DNA of 50,742 nucleotides from Candidatus Zixiibacteriota bacterium (GCA_030668485.1 DAOUTW010000030.1:1-50742), one strand, 5' to 3'; counted from the first letter of the stretch, positions 33,761-42,506 are shown. Notes: generated by a model not told the origin, from the sequence alone. A program made the numbers and translations.

Positions 33761-34647
33761 TGACTGAAAAGACCAAGGAATTCTGGCGCTGGAAAGAATA
33801 CAACTGGCACGATGAAGCCAAAGACCCCAAGGATGTCGAGACTATCAGTGCCGGTGTCGATGTCGGTTCGGTCAGTTCGCAAGCCGTGATTTTGCTCGAT
33901 GGCGAGCTTTATGCATATTCAAATATGCGCACCGGGTCGGACAGCCCCAACAGCGCCATCAATGCCATGAACTGGGCCATGGAAAATACCGGCCTGACTA
34001 TGGACGATCTACACTATACTGTGGGAACCGGCTACGGGCGGGTCAATGTACCGTTCTCCGACCGGGCTATCACTGAAATAGCATGCCATGCCCGGGGTGG
34101 CAACACAATGTACGGCCCGACGGTCAGGACCATCCTCGATATGGGCGGCCAGGACTGCAAAGTCATTCTCTGCGATGAAAGAGGCAAAGTTAAAAACTTC
34201 CTGATGAATGACAAGTGCGCCGCCGGGACCGGCCGCGGGATGGAAGTTTTTGCCGATTTGCTGGCCGTATCCATCGAGGAGGTCGGCGAGTTATCGCTTG
34301 ATGTCGAAGAAGAACCTCCTCCGGTGTCATCGACCTGCGTGGTTTTTGCCAAGTCGGAAGCCTCTTCTCTGCTTCGTGACGGATGGTCGAAAAAGCGCGT
34401 GCTGGCAGCCTACTGCTCGGCTATGGCTCATCGGGTGGTCTCGCTGCTGGAACGAGTCGGAGTGGAAAAAGATTTTGCCATTACCGGCGGTATCGCCAAA
34501 AACAGTGGCGTGGTGGTTCGGTTGGAACGGGAACTGAAGCTTACCTCCCTGAAATCGAAGTATGATACCCAGATCGCCGGAGCACTCGGAGCCGCCCTTT
34601 TCGCCAAAGCCCTGGTGGAAAAACAGCGAAAGAAGGTCGCTCAGTGA
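33757..34647 (+). CDS. bzdQ: benzoyl-CoA reductase ATPase subunit, BzdQ/BcrA-type
   Basis: A 296-residue ASKHA-fold ATPase, partner of BzdP. An N-terminal extension of about 30 residues rich in Trp and acidic residues precedes AGVDVGSVSSQAVIL (32-46). The phosphate-2 loop is DMGGQD (128-133), and the bridging-cluster cysteines are Cys154 (NDKCAAGTGRG) and Cys194 (STCVVFAKSE). The length matches BzdQ (about 300 aa). The start overlaps bzdP (ATGA) and its stop overlaps the ferredoxin start (GTGA), showing strict co-expression. Confidence 0.9.
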   Translation: MMTEKTKEFWRWKEYNWHDEAKDPKDVETISAGVDVGSVSSQAVILLDGELYAYSNMRTGSDSPNSAINAMNWAMENTGLTMDDLHYTVGTGYGRVNVPFSDRAITEIACHARGGNTMYGPTVRTILDMGGQDCKVILCDERGKVKNFLMNDKCAAGTGRGMEVFADLLAVSIEEVGELSLDVEEEPPPVSSTCVVFAKSEASSLLRDGWSKKRVLAAYCSAMAHRVVSLLERVGVEKDFAITGGIAKNSGVVVRLERELKLTSLKSKYDTQIAGALGAALFAKALVEKQRKKVAQ

Positions 34648-34925
34648 AAGCCAATTACGGATACATGGATGGCAGCGGCGAGTTTTATATAACCATCGAC
34701 ACCGATCTCTGCATCGAATGCGCCGATCATGGCTGCGTCAAAGCCTGTCCGGCAGGGATGTTTGAGATTATTGTCGACGATTATGACGACGAAGTTGCTG
34801 CCATCAAAGAAGACCACCGCAAGAAAATTAAATATGACTGTGGTCCGTGCAAACCGGTGAACGATCGGCCGACATTGCCGTGCGTTGCCGGCTGTACTCT
34901 CGGCGCGCTGACTCATTCCTGGTAG
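34644..34925 (+). CDS. bzdM: 2[4Fe-4S] ferredoxin of the benzoyl-CoA reductase system (BzdM-like)
   Basis: A 93-residue ferredoxin, the likely direct electron donor to BzdPQ. Cysteines are Cys23, 26, 31, 35 and Cys66, 69, 80, 84. The spacings (C-x2-C-x4-C-x3-C and C-x2-C-x10-C-x3-C) differ from the usual C-x2-C-x2-C-x3-C, and a 30-residue acidic linker separates the two groups. The start is a GTG within the bzdQ stop (GTGA), the only start that keeps the whole protein. Its position after bzdQ is that of bzdM in Azoarcus clusters, on which the name rests. Confidence 0.82.
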   Translation: MKANYGYMDGSGEFYITIDTDLCIECADHGCVKACPAGMFEIIVDDYDDEVAAIKEDHRKKIKYDCGPCKPVNDRPTLPCVAGCTLGALTHSW

Positions 34926-34990
34926 CCTGATTATAATGGGCTTGCTGGGAAAGTCGGGGATGCTGCTGTGCGATTCGCAAGGCTGCATAT

Positions 34991-35019
34991 TGTCATTCCC
35001 GCGCACGCGGGAATCCAGG
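34991..35019. repeat. dispersed palindromic repeat (family C)
   Basis: Matches 28 of 29 bases of the element at 12934-12962, with core ATTCCCGCG/CGCGGGAAT. It lies 22 bp before the true start of the next gene. If read through in frame it encodes VIPAHAGIQ, a tell-tale peptide of this repeat in over-extended gene models. Confidence 0.85.
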
Positions 35020-35040
35020 AAATACAGAAGGTAAAAGATA

Positions 35041-37580
35041 TGGCTGATTTGACTCTGACAATTGACGGACAGGTTATCGAATGCGCCGAGGGGATAAGTA
35101 TCCTCGAAGCGGCCGATGCGGCCGGTATCTATATCCCCCGAATGTGCCATCATCCTGATCTTCCCCCGGCTGACGACCTGAAATGGGCGGAAGCGGTTTA
35201 TCAGGTCGATCAAGAAATCACCGGTGAAAAACCGGGAGAAAATGCCGGAAGTGATGCTCATTGCAATCTCTGCCTAGTTCAAATTGAAGGTCAACCCGAG
35301 CCGGTCAATTCATGCATCACACCGGTCGCCGATGGAATGACAGTCCGTTCGGATACGGATGATGTCATTAAACAACGCCAACAGGCTTTGAGCAAGATTC
35401 TCTCCGACCACCCTCATTCATGCCTGACCTGCGCTCAGAAACAGGGGTGCAGCCGCAGCGATTGCTCATCCAATGTTCCGATTGAGGAACGTTGCTGTAT
35501 CCTGCTGGGGCGATGTGAACTGGAAAAAGTCAGTGACTTCATCGGTATCCCCGGCAACACCACCAAGTATATCCCTCAACAGCGGCCAAAAACCACCGAC
35601 GATCCGCTTTATGACCGTGATTTCAATTTGTGTATCGGCTGCCTGAGATGTGTTAGAGTTTGTGCCGAAGTACAGGATGAAGCCGTCCTGGGAGCGGTGT
35701 GGAAAGATAATCGGTCCTGGGTCGGGACTCTGACCGGGGCCGGACTGGAAGAAGCCAAATGCCGATTTTGTGGCGCATGCGTCGAAGTTTGCCCGACCGG
35801 AGCGCTTCTTGATAAGGAGAATGTCCCGCAGGTCAGGCGCAATTCGGCTCTTCCCTGTGTCGGGAGTTGCCCGGCGGGGATAGATATCCCCCGTTATATC
35901 CAGGCAATTTCCACGGGGCAATATCGGGAGGCTTTTGATATAATTCGCGCCCGCGTCCCCTTCCCCGGTATTCTGGGATATGTATGTTTTCACCCCTGCG
36001 AATCGAACTGCCGCCGGGGCGAAGTCGACGAGGCGGTGGCCATATGCGACCTGAAGCGGTTTGTGGCCGATAAGGTCGGCGATAATCTGAACATCTCCGC
36101 TGCGAACCGGCCTGAATCCGGTAAAAAAGTAGCTGTCATCGGTTCCGGCCCGGCAGGCCTGACAGCCACCTACTATCTTCGCACCCTGGGACACCGGATC
36201 GACATTTTTGACCGGGATAGCGAACCGGGGGGAATGCTCCGCTACGGTATCCCCGCCTATAGGCTGCCAACGGCAGTTCTCGACCGCGAATTGAAAACTC
36301 TGGAGATCGACGGTATCGAATTTCATATGAATCAGGGATTCGATAAACAAAACGGTATCGAGGCCCTCAAGGCGAAAGGCTATGATGCGATATTGATGGC
36401 CGCCGGAACTTCCGAGAGCAAAGCCTTACCAATCGAGGGATCGGACCTGGATGGTATTTACCCCGGATTGGAATTTCTCAGATCGGCCCGTACATCGCAA
36501 GACCCAAAGCTTGAGGGACATATTATCATTATCGGCGGCGGCAATGTCGCCATTGATGCCGCCATGACAGCCGTTCGACTGGGAGGCAAGGATGTCCATC
36601 TATTCTGCCTTGAATCGCGTGAAGAGATGCCGGCGCACGAATGGGAAATCAAACAGGCCGAGGACGAAGGGATAGCAATTCATCCTTCATGGGGACCAAA
36701 ACGATTTACCTCCGACAATGGCCGTGTATCCGGGATCGAATTCAGACGATGTGCCCGCGTATTCGATGAACAAAAGCGTTTCGACCCGCAGTATGATGAT
36801 AACGAAACCGAATCGATCAAGGCCGATAGCGTCATTGTGACTATCGGTCAGCAGGTGGATGCCGTATTTTCTGATGGAATAAACGGTCTCTCGAAAGGTC
36901 CGGGAGGAACTATCAAAGTTGAGGAGAGTAGGTCGGTCGGGATTGACGGAGTTTTTGCCGCCGGAGATATGGTTCGTGGACCGTCATCGGTGATCGATGC
37001 TATCGCAGAAGGAAGAGATGCCGCCGATGTGATCGACAAATATCTTGGAGGTACCGGGTTTGCTGATTCATCATCGGAGATAGCCGGATTGATACATCCT
37101 GAGGCACACTTCCCGCATGAGGAATTCCATCAGGCGCGACAAACGATGAATGCCGCCGGACCTGAAGATCGGATATCCGGGTTCGGCCTGATACAGGAAA
37201 CGTTGACCGAAGAAAAGGCAAAATTTGAAGCCCAACGTTGTCTGCGATGCCATATCCGGCAGAGTATCACGCCGGTCACCTTGCCGCCCGATAAATGGCT
37301 GCCGCTGAATCAGGAATCGATCGATACCGTTCCCGATACTGAAGGTGTTTTCCAACTTCTCGATAGCGACAAGAAGATTCTCAAGATCAGTGGAACGGCC
37401 AATATGCGGCAGGGTCTGGCTGATTGCCTGGATAATCCCGGTGAGGCACAATGGTTCATATGGGAAGAAGATCCGATGTTTACTAAGCTCGAGAGCGAGT
37501 TGATTCAAAAGTATTTGCAGGAACATGGTGAAATGCCGGGCGGCGGAGGCGGCGACGACGACCTGGATGATTTATTTTAG
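35041..37580 (+). CDS. bzdV: NAD(P)H:ferredoxin oxidoreductase, NuoG-N/GltD fusion (BzdV-like)
   Basis: An 846-residue cytoplasmic flavo-iron-sulfur protein. Domains in order: NuoG-like [2Fe-2S] ferredoxin (Cys36, Cys75, Cys78, Cys92), the His-Cys3 4Fe-4S segment (HPHSCLTCAQKQGC, 124-137), a 2[4Fe-4S] domain (Cys198-Cys208 and Cys241-Cys251), then a GltD-like half with FAD motif GSGPAG (368-373) and NAD(P) motif GGGNVA; the C-terminus is Gly/Asp-rich. It likely regenerates reduced ferredoxin for the reductase from NAD(P)H; whether this is bifurcating is unknown. I set the start at 35041 (AAGG upstream), because the longer frame from 34968 would include the repeat-coded VIPAHAGIQ. Confidence 0.85.
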
Positions 37581-37630
37581 GCGGCGTAGGCCGCTTTTAG
37601 ACAGTTTAGAAAATGTTAGGGAAAGATGCG

Positions 37631-37858
37631 ATGGCTTCTGATCTGGCAGATAAACTGAAATCCGAAGGCTGGGTTCAACAGTTCACGGCCTCCGGTCCTC
37701 GCCTGCAGGAAGCGATTGAAAACTACGAGATGCTGGGATTTGAGGTCAAGACGGTTCCGGTCAGGGAATTGGATCAGAACGGTTGCACTGTTTGCTTCGA
37801 AGATGAAAACGACGCCACCATGATGATTTTCACCAGAAAGAAATCAGGTCACGAGTAA
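37631..37858 (+). CDS. small conserved-looking protein of unknown function
   Basis: A 75-residue soluble protein with no recognised family. Helical N-terminal half, then alternating beta-like segments (GFEVKTVPV, CTVCFED, TMMIFTRK) and a CxxC (CTVC) in the middle of the C-terminal half. I prefer the ATG at 37631, which has AGGGA upstream, over an ATG at 37613 six codons earlier without a ribosome site. It lies between the oxidoreductase (50 bp before) and moaB (its stop TAA is directly followed by the moaB ATG), so it is expressed with the reductase operon and could be an accessory factor. Confidence 0.6.
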   Translation: MASDLADKLKSEGWVQQFTASGPRLQEAIENYEMLGFEVKTVPVRELDQNGCTVCFEDENDATMMIFTRKKSGHE

Positions 37859-38368
37859 ATGGACAAGAATCAATCGACAAATAAGAAATTTATCGCCGGC
37901 ATTTTGATCGCCAGTGATCGATCATACAATGGCGTACGCCCCGACACCACCGGACCGGGATTGAAAAAGTATCTGGAGGATCTGGGGTACCCGGTAGCCA
38001 TCCTGGAAGTTGTCCCGGATGACAAGGATACAATTGTAACAGTTTTGCGCAAATGGGTTAATGAGGACAGAATCAATTTGATTCTGGTATCGGGAGGAAC
38101 CGGTCTTTCGCACCGGGATGTCACACCCGAGGCGACTATGGAAGTGATCGAACGGCGTATTCCCGGCATGGAGGAAGCGATGAGGCAGGCCTCGTTCAAA
38201 GAACATCCCCATGCAATATTATCTCGAGCCGTAGTCGGCTGTGCGGGAGCCAGCCTTATTGTCGATCTGCCGGGAAGCCCGGGAGGTGCATTGGACAATA
38301 TCAAGGTTATCGAACCGGCCCTGGAACATGCCCTGGAATTATTAAGCGGTGGAACACCGGATAAGTAA
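37859..38368 (+). CDS. moaB: molybdopterin adenylyltransferase-like protein (MoaB/MogA family)
   Basis: A 169-residue MoCF-domain protein that adenylylates molybdopterin before molybdenum insertion. The ordered motifs ASDRSYNGVRPDTTGP (18-33), SGGTGLSHRDVTPEA (79-93) and LPGSPGGALDNI (138-149) are those of the MogA/MoaB family. The gene starts directly after the stop of the small upstream protein, so it is coupled to the benzoyl-CoA reductase operon although that enzyme contains no Mo; it more likely serves the two Mo enzymes on the minus strand. Confidence 0.92.
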   Translation: MDKNQSTNKKFIAGILIASDRSYNGVRPDTTGPGLKKYLEDLGYPVAILEVVPDDKDTIVTVLRKWVNEDRINLILVSGGTGLSHRDVTPEATMEVIERRIPGMEEAMRQASFKEHPHAILSRAVVGCAGASLIVDLPGSPGGALDNIKVIEPALEHALELLSGGTPDK

Positions 38369-38385
38369 TATGCGAGAGGTGGAGG

Positions 38386-38889
38386 ATGGCGAAGAAAAAG
38401 CTTTCTCATATCGACGACAAGGGCAAAGCCCGCATGGTGGATGTCACCGACAAGGATATCACGGAGAGGCATGCCGTCGCCAGTGGCCGAGTGACCATCT
38501 CGAAGGAACTTCTTAAACAGTTGCAGGAAAACAGTCTCAAAAAAGGCGATGCTCTCGCGGTGGCGCGTATAGCCGGCATACAGGCAGCCAAGAAAACCTC
38601 CGAACTTATTCCCTTGTGTCACCCTCTCCCCCTCACCCATGTGGCCATATCATTGAAGATCGTGGAAAACCCGCCTGCCGTGGAAATCACGGCCGATGTG
38701 CAGACTCACTACAAAACCGGAGTCGAAATGGAAGCCCTGACCGCCGTGTCTGCCGCTGCTTTGACTATCTATGATATGGGCAAGGCGATTGACAAGGGCA
38801 TGACTATCGAATCGATTCATCTGGTGAAAAAAAGCGGCGGCCGAAGCGGGACTTGGAACAGAGATAAATCGGGTAATGTATCATCCTAA
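38386..38889 (+). CDS. moaC: cyclic pyranopterin monophosphate synthase
   Basis: A 167-residue enzyme that forms cyclic pyranopterin monophosphate from 3',8-cyclo-GTP, an early step in molybdenum cofactor synthesis. The family motifs MVDVTDK (17-23), SELIPLCHPLPLTH (70-83), GVEMEALTAVSAAALTIYDMGKAIDKGM (about 110-137, with the catalytic Asp and Lys in DMGKA) and a C-terminal KSGGRSGTW are all present. It follows moaB by 17 bp. moaA is not in the window. Confidence 0.96.
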   Translation: MAKKKLSHIDDKGKARMVDVTDKDITERHAVASGRVTISKELLKQLQENSLKKGDALAVARIAGIQAAKKTSELIPLCHPLPLTHVAISLKIVENPPAVEITADVQTHYKTGVEMEALTAVSAAALTIYDMGKAIDKGMTIESIHLVKKSGGRSGTWNRDKSGNVSS

Positions 38890-38945
38890 ACAACCGGGAT
38901 GTATGCGTTAATGTCACTCACACAGGGGCGAAAATCAGAAATCAT

Positions 38946-38974
38946 TTGCGATGAGGCCTGTTTTTCGCTATAAT
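38946..38974 (+). promoter_or_regulatory. possible sigma70 promoter in moaC-thiolase gap
   Basis: TTGCGA (38946-38951) and perfect TATAAT (38969-38974) with 17 bp spacing, but about 220 bp from the next gene. The remaining gap (38975-39122) shows no gene. Confidence 0.4.
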
Positions 38975-39122
38975 GGGACATTAAAATAAAACCCAAAGTG
39001 ACAGGAAGAACGGTGTGAATCATGTATCCATCCGACCATGTAAAACTGAAGTGGATGCGAAACACGACGCTGTTTTCAACTGCCGGACTTTCCAAGAATT
39101 ACAATATAGCATTATCTACTAT

Positions 39123-39154
39123 TTGCAGGATGCAGCAAAGATCTTATAAGATCT
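39123..39154 (+). promoter_or_regulatory. promoter with overlapping palindromic operator before thiolase
   Basis: TTGCAG (39123-39128), 16 bp, TATAAG (39145-39150). The -10 lies inside a perfect 16-bp palindrome AGATCTTATAAGATCT (39139-39154), a natural place for a repressor. The thiolase ATG is 44 bp downstream and has GGAG before it. The palindrome is unlike the TetR operator at 29797. Confidence 0.6.
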
Positions 39155-39197
39155 GATTAGTCGCTAAAGAATTTGACATTAATCGAAGGAGACGATA

Positions 39198-40412
39198 ATG
39201 AAAGAGGCGGCTCCGAGGTTTGCCGAAGCCAGAATCCCATATGGCACATGGGGTAGCAGTTATTTTCCGGCCTGGCAAACATCTGCCCTGGCAGAAGTAA
39301 ATATTGGCCAGTTTGCCGGCGAGGCAATGAACCGAATCATGGGGATTAGGAATATTCCGACCAGTGTGCTGGATTATCTTATTATCGGATCAACCATTCC
39401 CTGGCATTGGAAATTTTGGACGGCCCCGCTGGTGGCCAGTTGCATGGGCCGGAGAATTCCCGGTTATCATATGGAACAGGCCTGCGCCACCGGATTGCAG
39501 GCTGTTATTTCAGCGGCTGCCGAAGTGCAGGGAGGTTCCAACGACGTCGTGGGAGTCTTGACATTCGACCGGACGAGTGATTCTCCCGTCGGTGTTTTCC
39601 CGGAACGTCGCGACTATCAGAGGACAAAGCCACTCGCCGATGTCTGGGACAATTTCGGATTTGACCCGGCAACCGGTAATGCCATGATAGCATGTGCCGG
39701 TATCGCGGCCCGCAAACATAAAAGCGACCGCAGGGAAACCGATGAACTGGCCTTCTATCGCTATGATCAATATTTCAAGGCCAAAGATTCCGGGTTCCTT
39801 GATCGCGTTCTGATCCCGTTGGATGTCTTAAATATACAAGGGCGATTTCTTGGTCGTATAGATGACGATCTGGGCGTCCGCAGATTAACACCGGATGCTT
39901 TGCGGGGCATGTTTGAACTCGACACCTGTATCACGGCCGGAACTCAGACTCACGCCTCCGACGGTATGGCCACCTTGCTGGTGACCGGCAAAGATAAAGC
40001 CCCTGAACTCAGCTCACGACCTGAAATCGACATTCAAATAATAGCCAAAACCGAGGTAAGAACTCAACCGAGCCTGATGCCGGAAGCCCCGGCCCTGGCG
40101 GTCCAGAAACTTTTGGGCAAAACGGGCCTGACTATGGACGACATGGTGGTGGTCAAAAACCATAACCCGTTTGCTGTCAACGACGTCATTTTTGCCAAAG
40201 TGCTAAATTATGACTGGAAAAAAATGAACAACACCGGCTGCCCGCTGGTATGGGGGCACCCCCAGGGACCGACCCTGACCAGGGTGCTGATAGAAGCTTT
40301 GGAGGAGGCGGTAGATATAGGCGGAGGATATGTGTTGGTCTTTGGCTGCGCGGCCGGCGATGTCGGTATTGCGGCTGTCTTTAAGGTGACGGATGGAGGG
40401 AAACAGAAATGA
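39198..40412 (+). CDS. divergent thiolase (acyl-CoA acetyltransferase family)
   Basis: A 404-residue thiolase-fold enzyme that would cleave a 3-oxoacyl-CoA with CoA. All catalytic positions are recognisable but the surroundings are divergent: nucleophile Cys96 in QACATGLQA, His322 in KNHNPFAVND, His354 in WGHPQGPT (normally GHPLGA), and Cys384 in FGCAAGD (normally CIGGGQG). HASDGMATLLV (252-262) is also typical. It overlaps the following hydratase/dehydrogenase fusion by ATGA. In this cluster a role in cleaving 3-oxopimelyl-CoA to glutaryl-CoA and acetyl-CoA is plausible; it is a prediction from context. Confidence 0.82.
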   Translation: MKEAAPRFAEARIPYGTWGSSYFPAWQTSALAEVNIGQFAGEAMNRIMGIRNIPTSVLDYLIIGSTIPWHWKFWTAPLVASCMGRRIPGYHMEQACATGLQAVISAAAEVQGGSNDVVGVLTFDRTSDSPVGVFPERRDYQRTKPLADVWDNFGFDPATGNAMIACAGIAARKHKSDRRETDELAFYRYDQYFKAKDSGFLDRVLIPLDVLNIQGRFLGRIDDDLGVRRLTPDALRGMFELDTCITAGTQTHASDGMATLLVTGKDKAPELSSRPEIDIQIIAKTEVRTQPSLMPEAPALAVQKLLGKTGLTMDDMVVVKNHNPFAVNDVIFAKVLNYDWKKMNNTGCPLVWGHPQGPTLTRVLIEALEEAVDIGGGYVLVFGCAAGDVGIAAVFKVTDGGKQK

Positions 40413-42493
40413 AATCACTGAGACAGCCTACACTGGAAACTTTGGGACTGGGCAATATCCTCGGTATATTTCAAAATGGTAAATTGCCCGCTGAGGCCGG
40501 AGATCTGGTAGACCGGATATTTGGCAAGCCGGGTGCGCGTTGTGCAATGGTGGTCTCCGGGGCCAATGGAATAGTCGGCGCCGGCAAAACCATACAACTC
40601 GCCTCCCGCTTAATACCGTTCGACGTTCCTATCGTTGGTCTGGATTTCCCTGGATCTCCCGATGGTATCGGCGGTCAATATCAGGCCTTGAAAGGTTTCT
40701 TCGGGCAAAAACGCGCCGACCAGATCATGGCCAATATTATCAGGTTGAATTATGATGGAAAAAACCTCCCGTCCGAACTCAAAAAACTAAAGCCCCGCTT
40801 TTTGCTTGAAGCGATACCGGAAATCCTGGAAATCAAAAAGGCTCATTACGCGGCGTTTCGGGAAGCCTTCCCGACCATAGAAATTCGTTCGGTCACATCC
40901 GGCTTTCCAAGTTCGGAACTTGGCGTCGGAATTGCCCATCCGGCCTTCCCACACAACATTAATAAGGTCTGGGAAATTGTCGAAGACGATGTCTCCCCGA
41001 TCACACAACTCTTTTGGGCTCTGGGCCTGACGCCTATGCCGGTTAGCGACCACTGGTCTTTCGTTCTGGATGTTCTTTTTTGCGGTTTGACTCTGGCGGG
41101 AATGAGGTATCATCGGGCTTCGAACATGCCTTTCTGGAAAATTGATAAATTCATCCGGAAATTCATGGGGCCGAATCCTTTCCGAGCCCACGACGCCATC
41201 GGCGCCAAAGGAGCTAATTTCCTGACCTGGTCCTGCCTCTATCATCTCAGCCAGAAATATGGCGACCTGTTTACACCTACGCCGGAACTCGACGAGCGCC
41301 AGGAAACGGGCCAGAACTGGTATCCCCTGAACCATTTCAGACCACTGGTGGATTGGGCTATGGATGATGGCGATGAGGACGAGTTCCGGAGCTGGACTGT
41401 GGGACCGCTGGTCCAGATGACCAGTCTGATGCTTCATGAGAACCGGGCCCACCTGTCTCATATCAATGCTATCGGCGAACTGTGTGCTCAATTCCGAAGC
41501 GGAGTACCGGCCTTCATCCGCAATATGGGTGTTGAGGCTGCGATTAAAAGCGTTGAGTCTTATCATCGCCTGCATCCCGAAGCCGCCGGCAGCGGATGGT
41601 ATCCCGATGTCTTCAACAAAGTCGAAGAACCGGAATGGCAGCAGCTTTATGTCAATGCCGAGCATGACGGCAAAGTGGGCGCTATCTCCATCGGAAGAGA
41701 AAGTTATAATTCCGATGTTGACGCCGAGTTGAATCGCGCCATCGACTGGCTGCGGGCCGAAGGAATAGACCGAGTGATAGTAACCGGTGATTTCCATCTG
41801 GCCTCACAGATGGTCGGCGCCGATACCAGTGACTTTTTCCCGGCCCTGAGTGAAGGCGAAAAGGGTTTACAAATTTCTACCTCCTGGTCGCAGACCGCCA
41901 GACGGCTTAATAATGATTTCAAGGTTTCAGTCGGATTTATAAACGGCAAACGGTGTATGGGCGGCATGCTGGAACTGCTGATGCATTGCCATTATCTCGT
42001 TTCCGAGAAGAGCAGCTCTCTGGGTATGCCGGAAGTAACGCTACCGGTCGTTCCCGGAATGGAAGGCTGTCACTGGCCGTTTAGAAAAGCCAAAACTGAC
42101 GACATACCGAAATTGTTGAATCTGTTGCTGACCGGAAAACAGCTCAAGGCTAAGGAGACAGTAGGCTGGCTGGTTGACTTTGCAGGAAGTTTTGACGAAG
42201 CCCTGCCATTGGTATGGAAAATCGTCACCGAGGGCGAGCAGAGTTCGGTTTCCAGAAGAACAGTTGTGGAAAAATCGATTAATATCCCGACTGAGGTCAA
42301 CCTGCCCGATTCCGGTAACCCGGCAACTGAGGCAGCTCGCAAGGCGATTATGAATTGCATAAAAGATTCATGCGGGACATCATTGGCTGATGCTCTGGCG
42401 ATTCAGGCCGGGCATTCGGCCGACTTTATGAGTTCCGACTATTGCCGGAGAGGCGTAATCGGGGCAACCTGTGCAAAAGTGATGAATGTATAG
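40409..42493 (+). CDS. 3-hydroxyacyl-CoA dehydrogenase/enoyl-CoA hydratase fusion, reversed FadB order
   Basis: A 694-residue bifunctional beta-oxidation protein. The N-terminal NAD-binding part has a modified glycine motif SGANGIVGAGK (50-60), then LEAIPEILEIKK (133-144) and His177 in IAHPAFPHN, the position of the catalytic His in 3-hydroxyacyl-CoA dehydrogenases. The C-terminal crotonase part has both hydratase glutamates: Glu522 in GGMLELL and Glu542 in LGMPEVTLPVVPG. The dehydrogenase-first order is opposite to FadB and is like archaeal fusions. The middle (270-420) is unrecognised. With the coupled thiolase it probably oxidises 3-hydroxypimelyl-CoA after ring opening. Confidence 0.8.
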   Translation: MKSLRQPTLETLGLGNILGIFQNGKLPAEAGDLVDRIFGKPGARCAMVVSGANGIVGAGKTIQLASRLIPFDVPIVGLDFPGSPDGIGGQYQALKGFFGQKRADQIMANIIRLNYDGKNLPSELKKLKPRFLLEAIPEILEIKKAHYAAFREAFPTIEIRSVTSGFPSSELGVGIAHPAFPHNINKVWEIVEDDVSPITQLFWALGLTPMPVSDHWSFVLDVLFCGLTLAGMRYHRASNMPFWKIDKFIRKFMGPNPFRAHDAIGAKGANFLTWSCLYHLSQKYGDLFTPTPELDERQETGQNWYPLNHFRPLVDWAMDDGDEDEFRSWTVGPLVQMTSLMLHENRAHLSHINAIGELCAQFRSGVPAFIRNMGVEAAIKSVESYHRLHPEAAGSGWYPDVFNKVEEPEWQQLYVNAEHDGKVGAISIGRESYNSDVDAELNRAIDWLRAEGIDRVIVTGDFHLASQMVGADTSDFFPALSEGEKGLQISTSWSQTARRLNNDFKVSVGFINGKRCMGGMLELLMHCHYLVSEKSSSLGMPEVTLPVVPGMEGCHWPFRKAKTDDIPKLLNLLLTGKQLKAKETVGWLVDFAGSFDEALPLVWKIVTEGEQSSVSRRTVVEKSINIPTEVNLPDSGNPATEAARKAIMNCIKDSCGTSLADALAIQAGHSADFMSSDYCRRGVIGATCAKVMNV

Positions 42494-42506
42494 GGAAATT
42501 TAAAAA

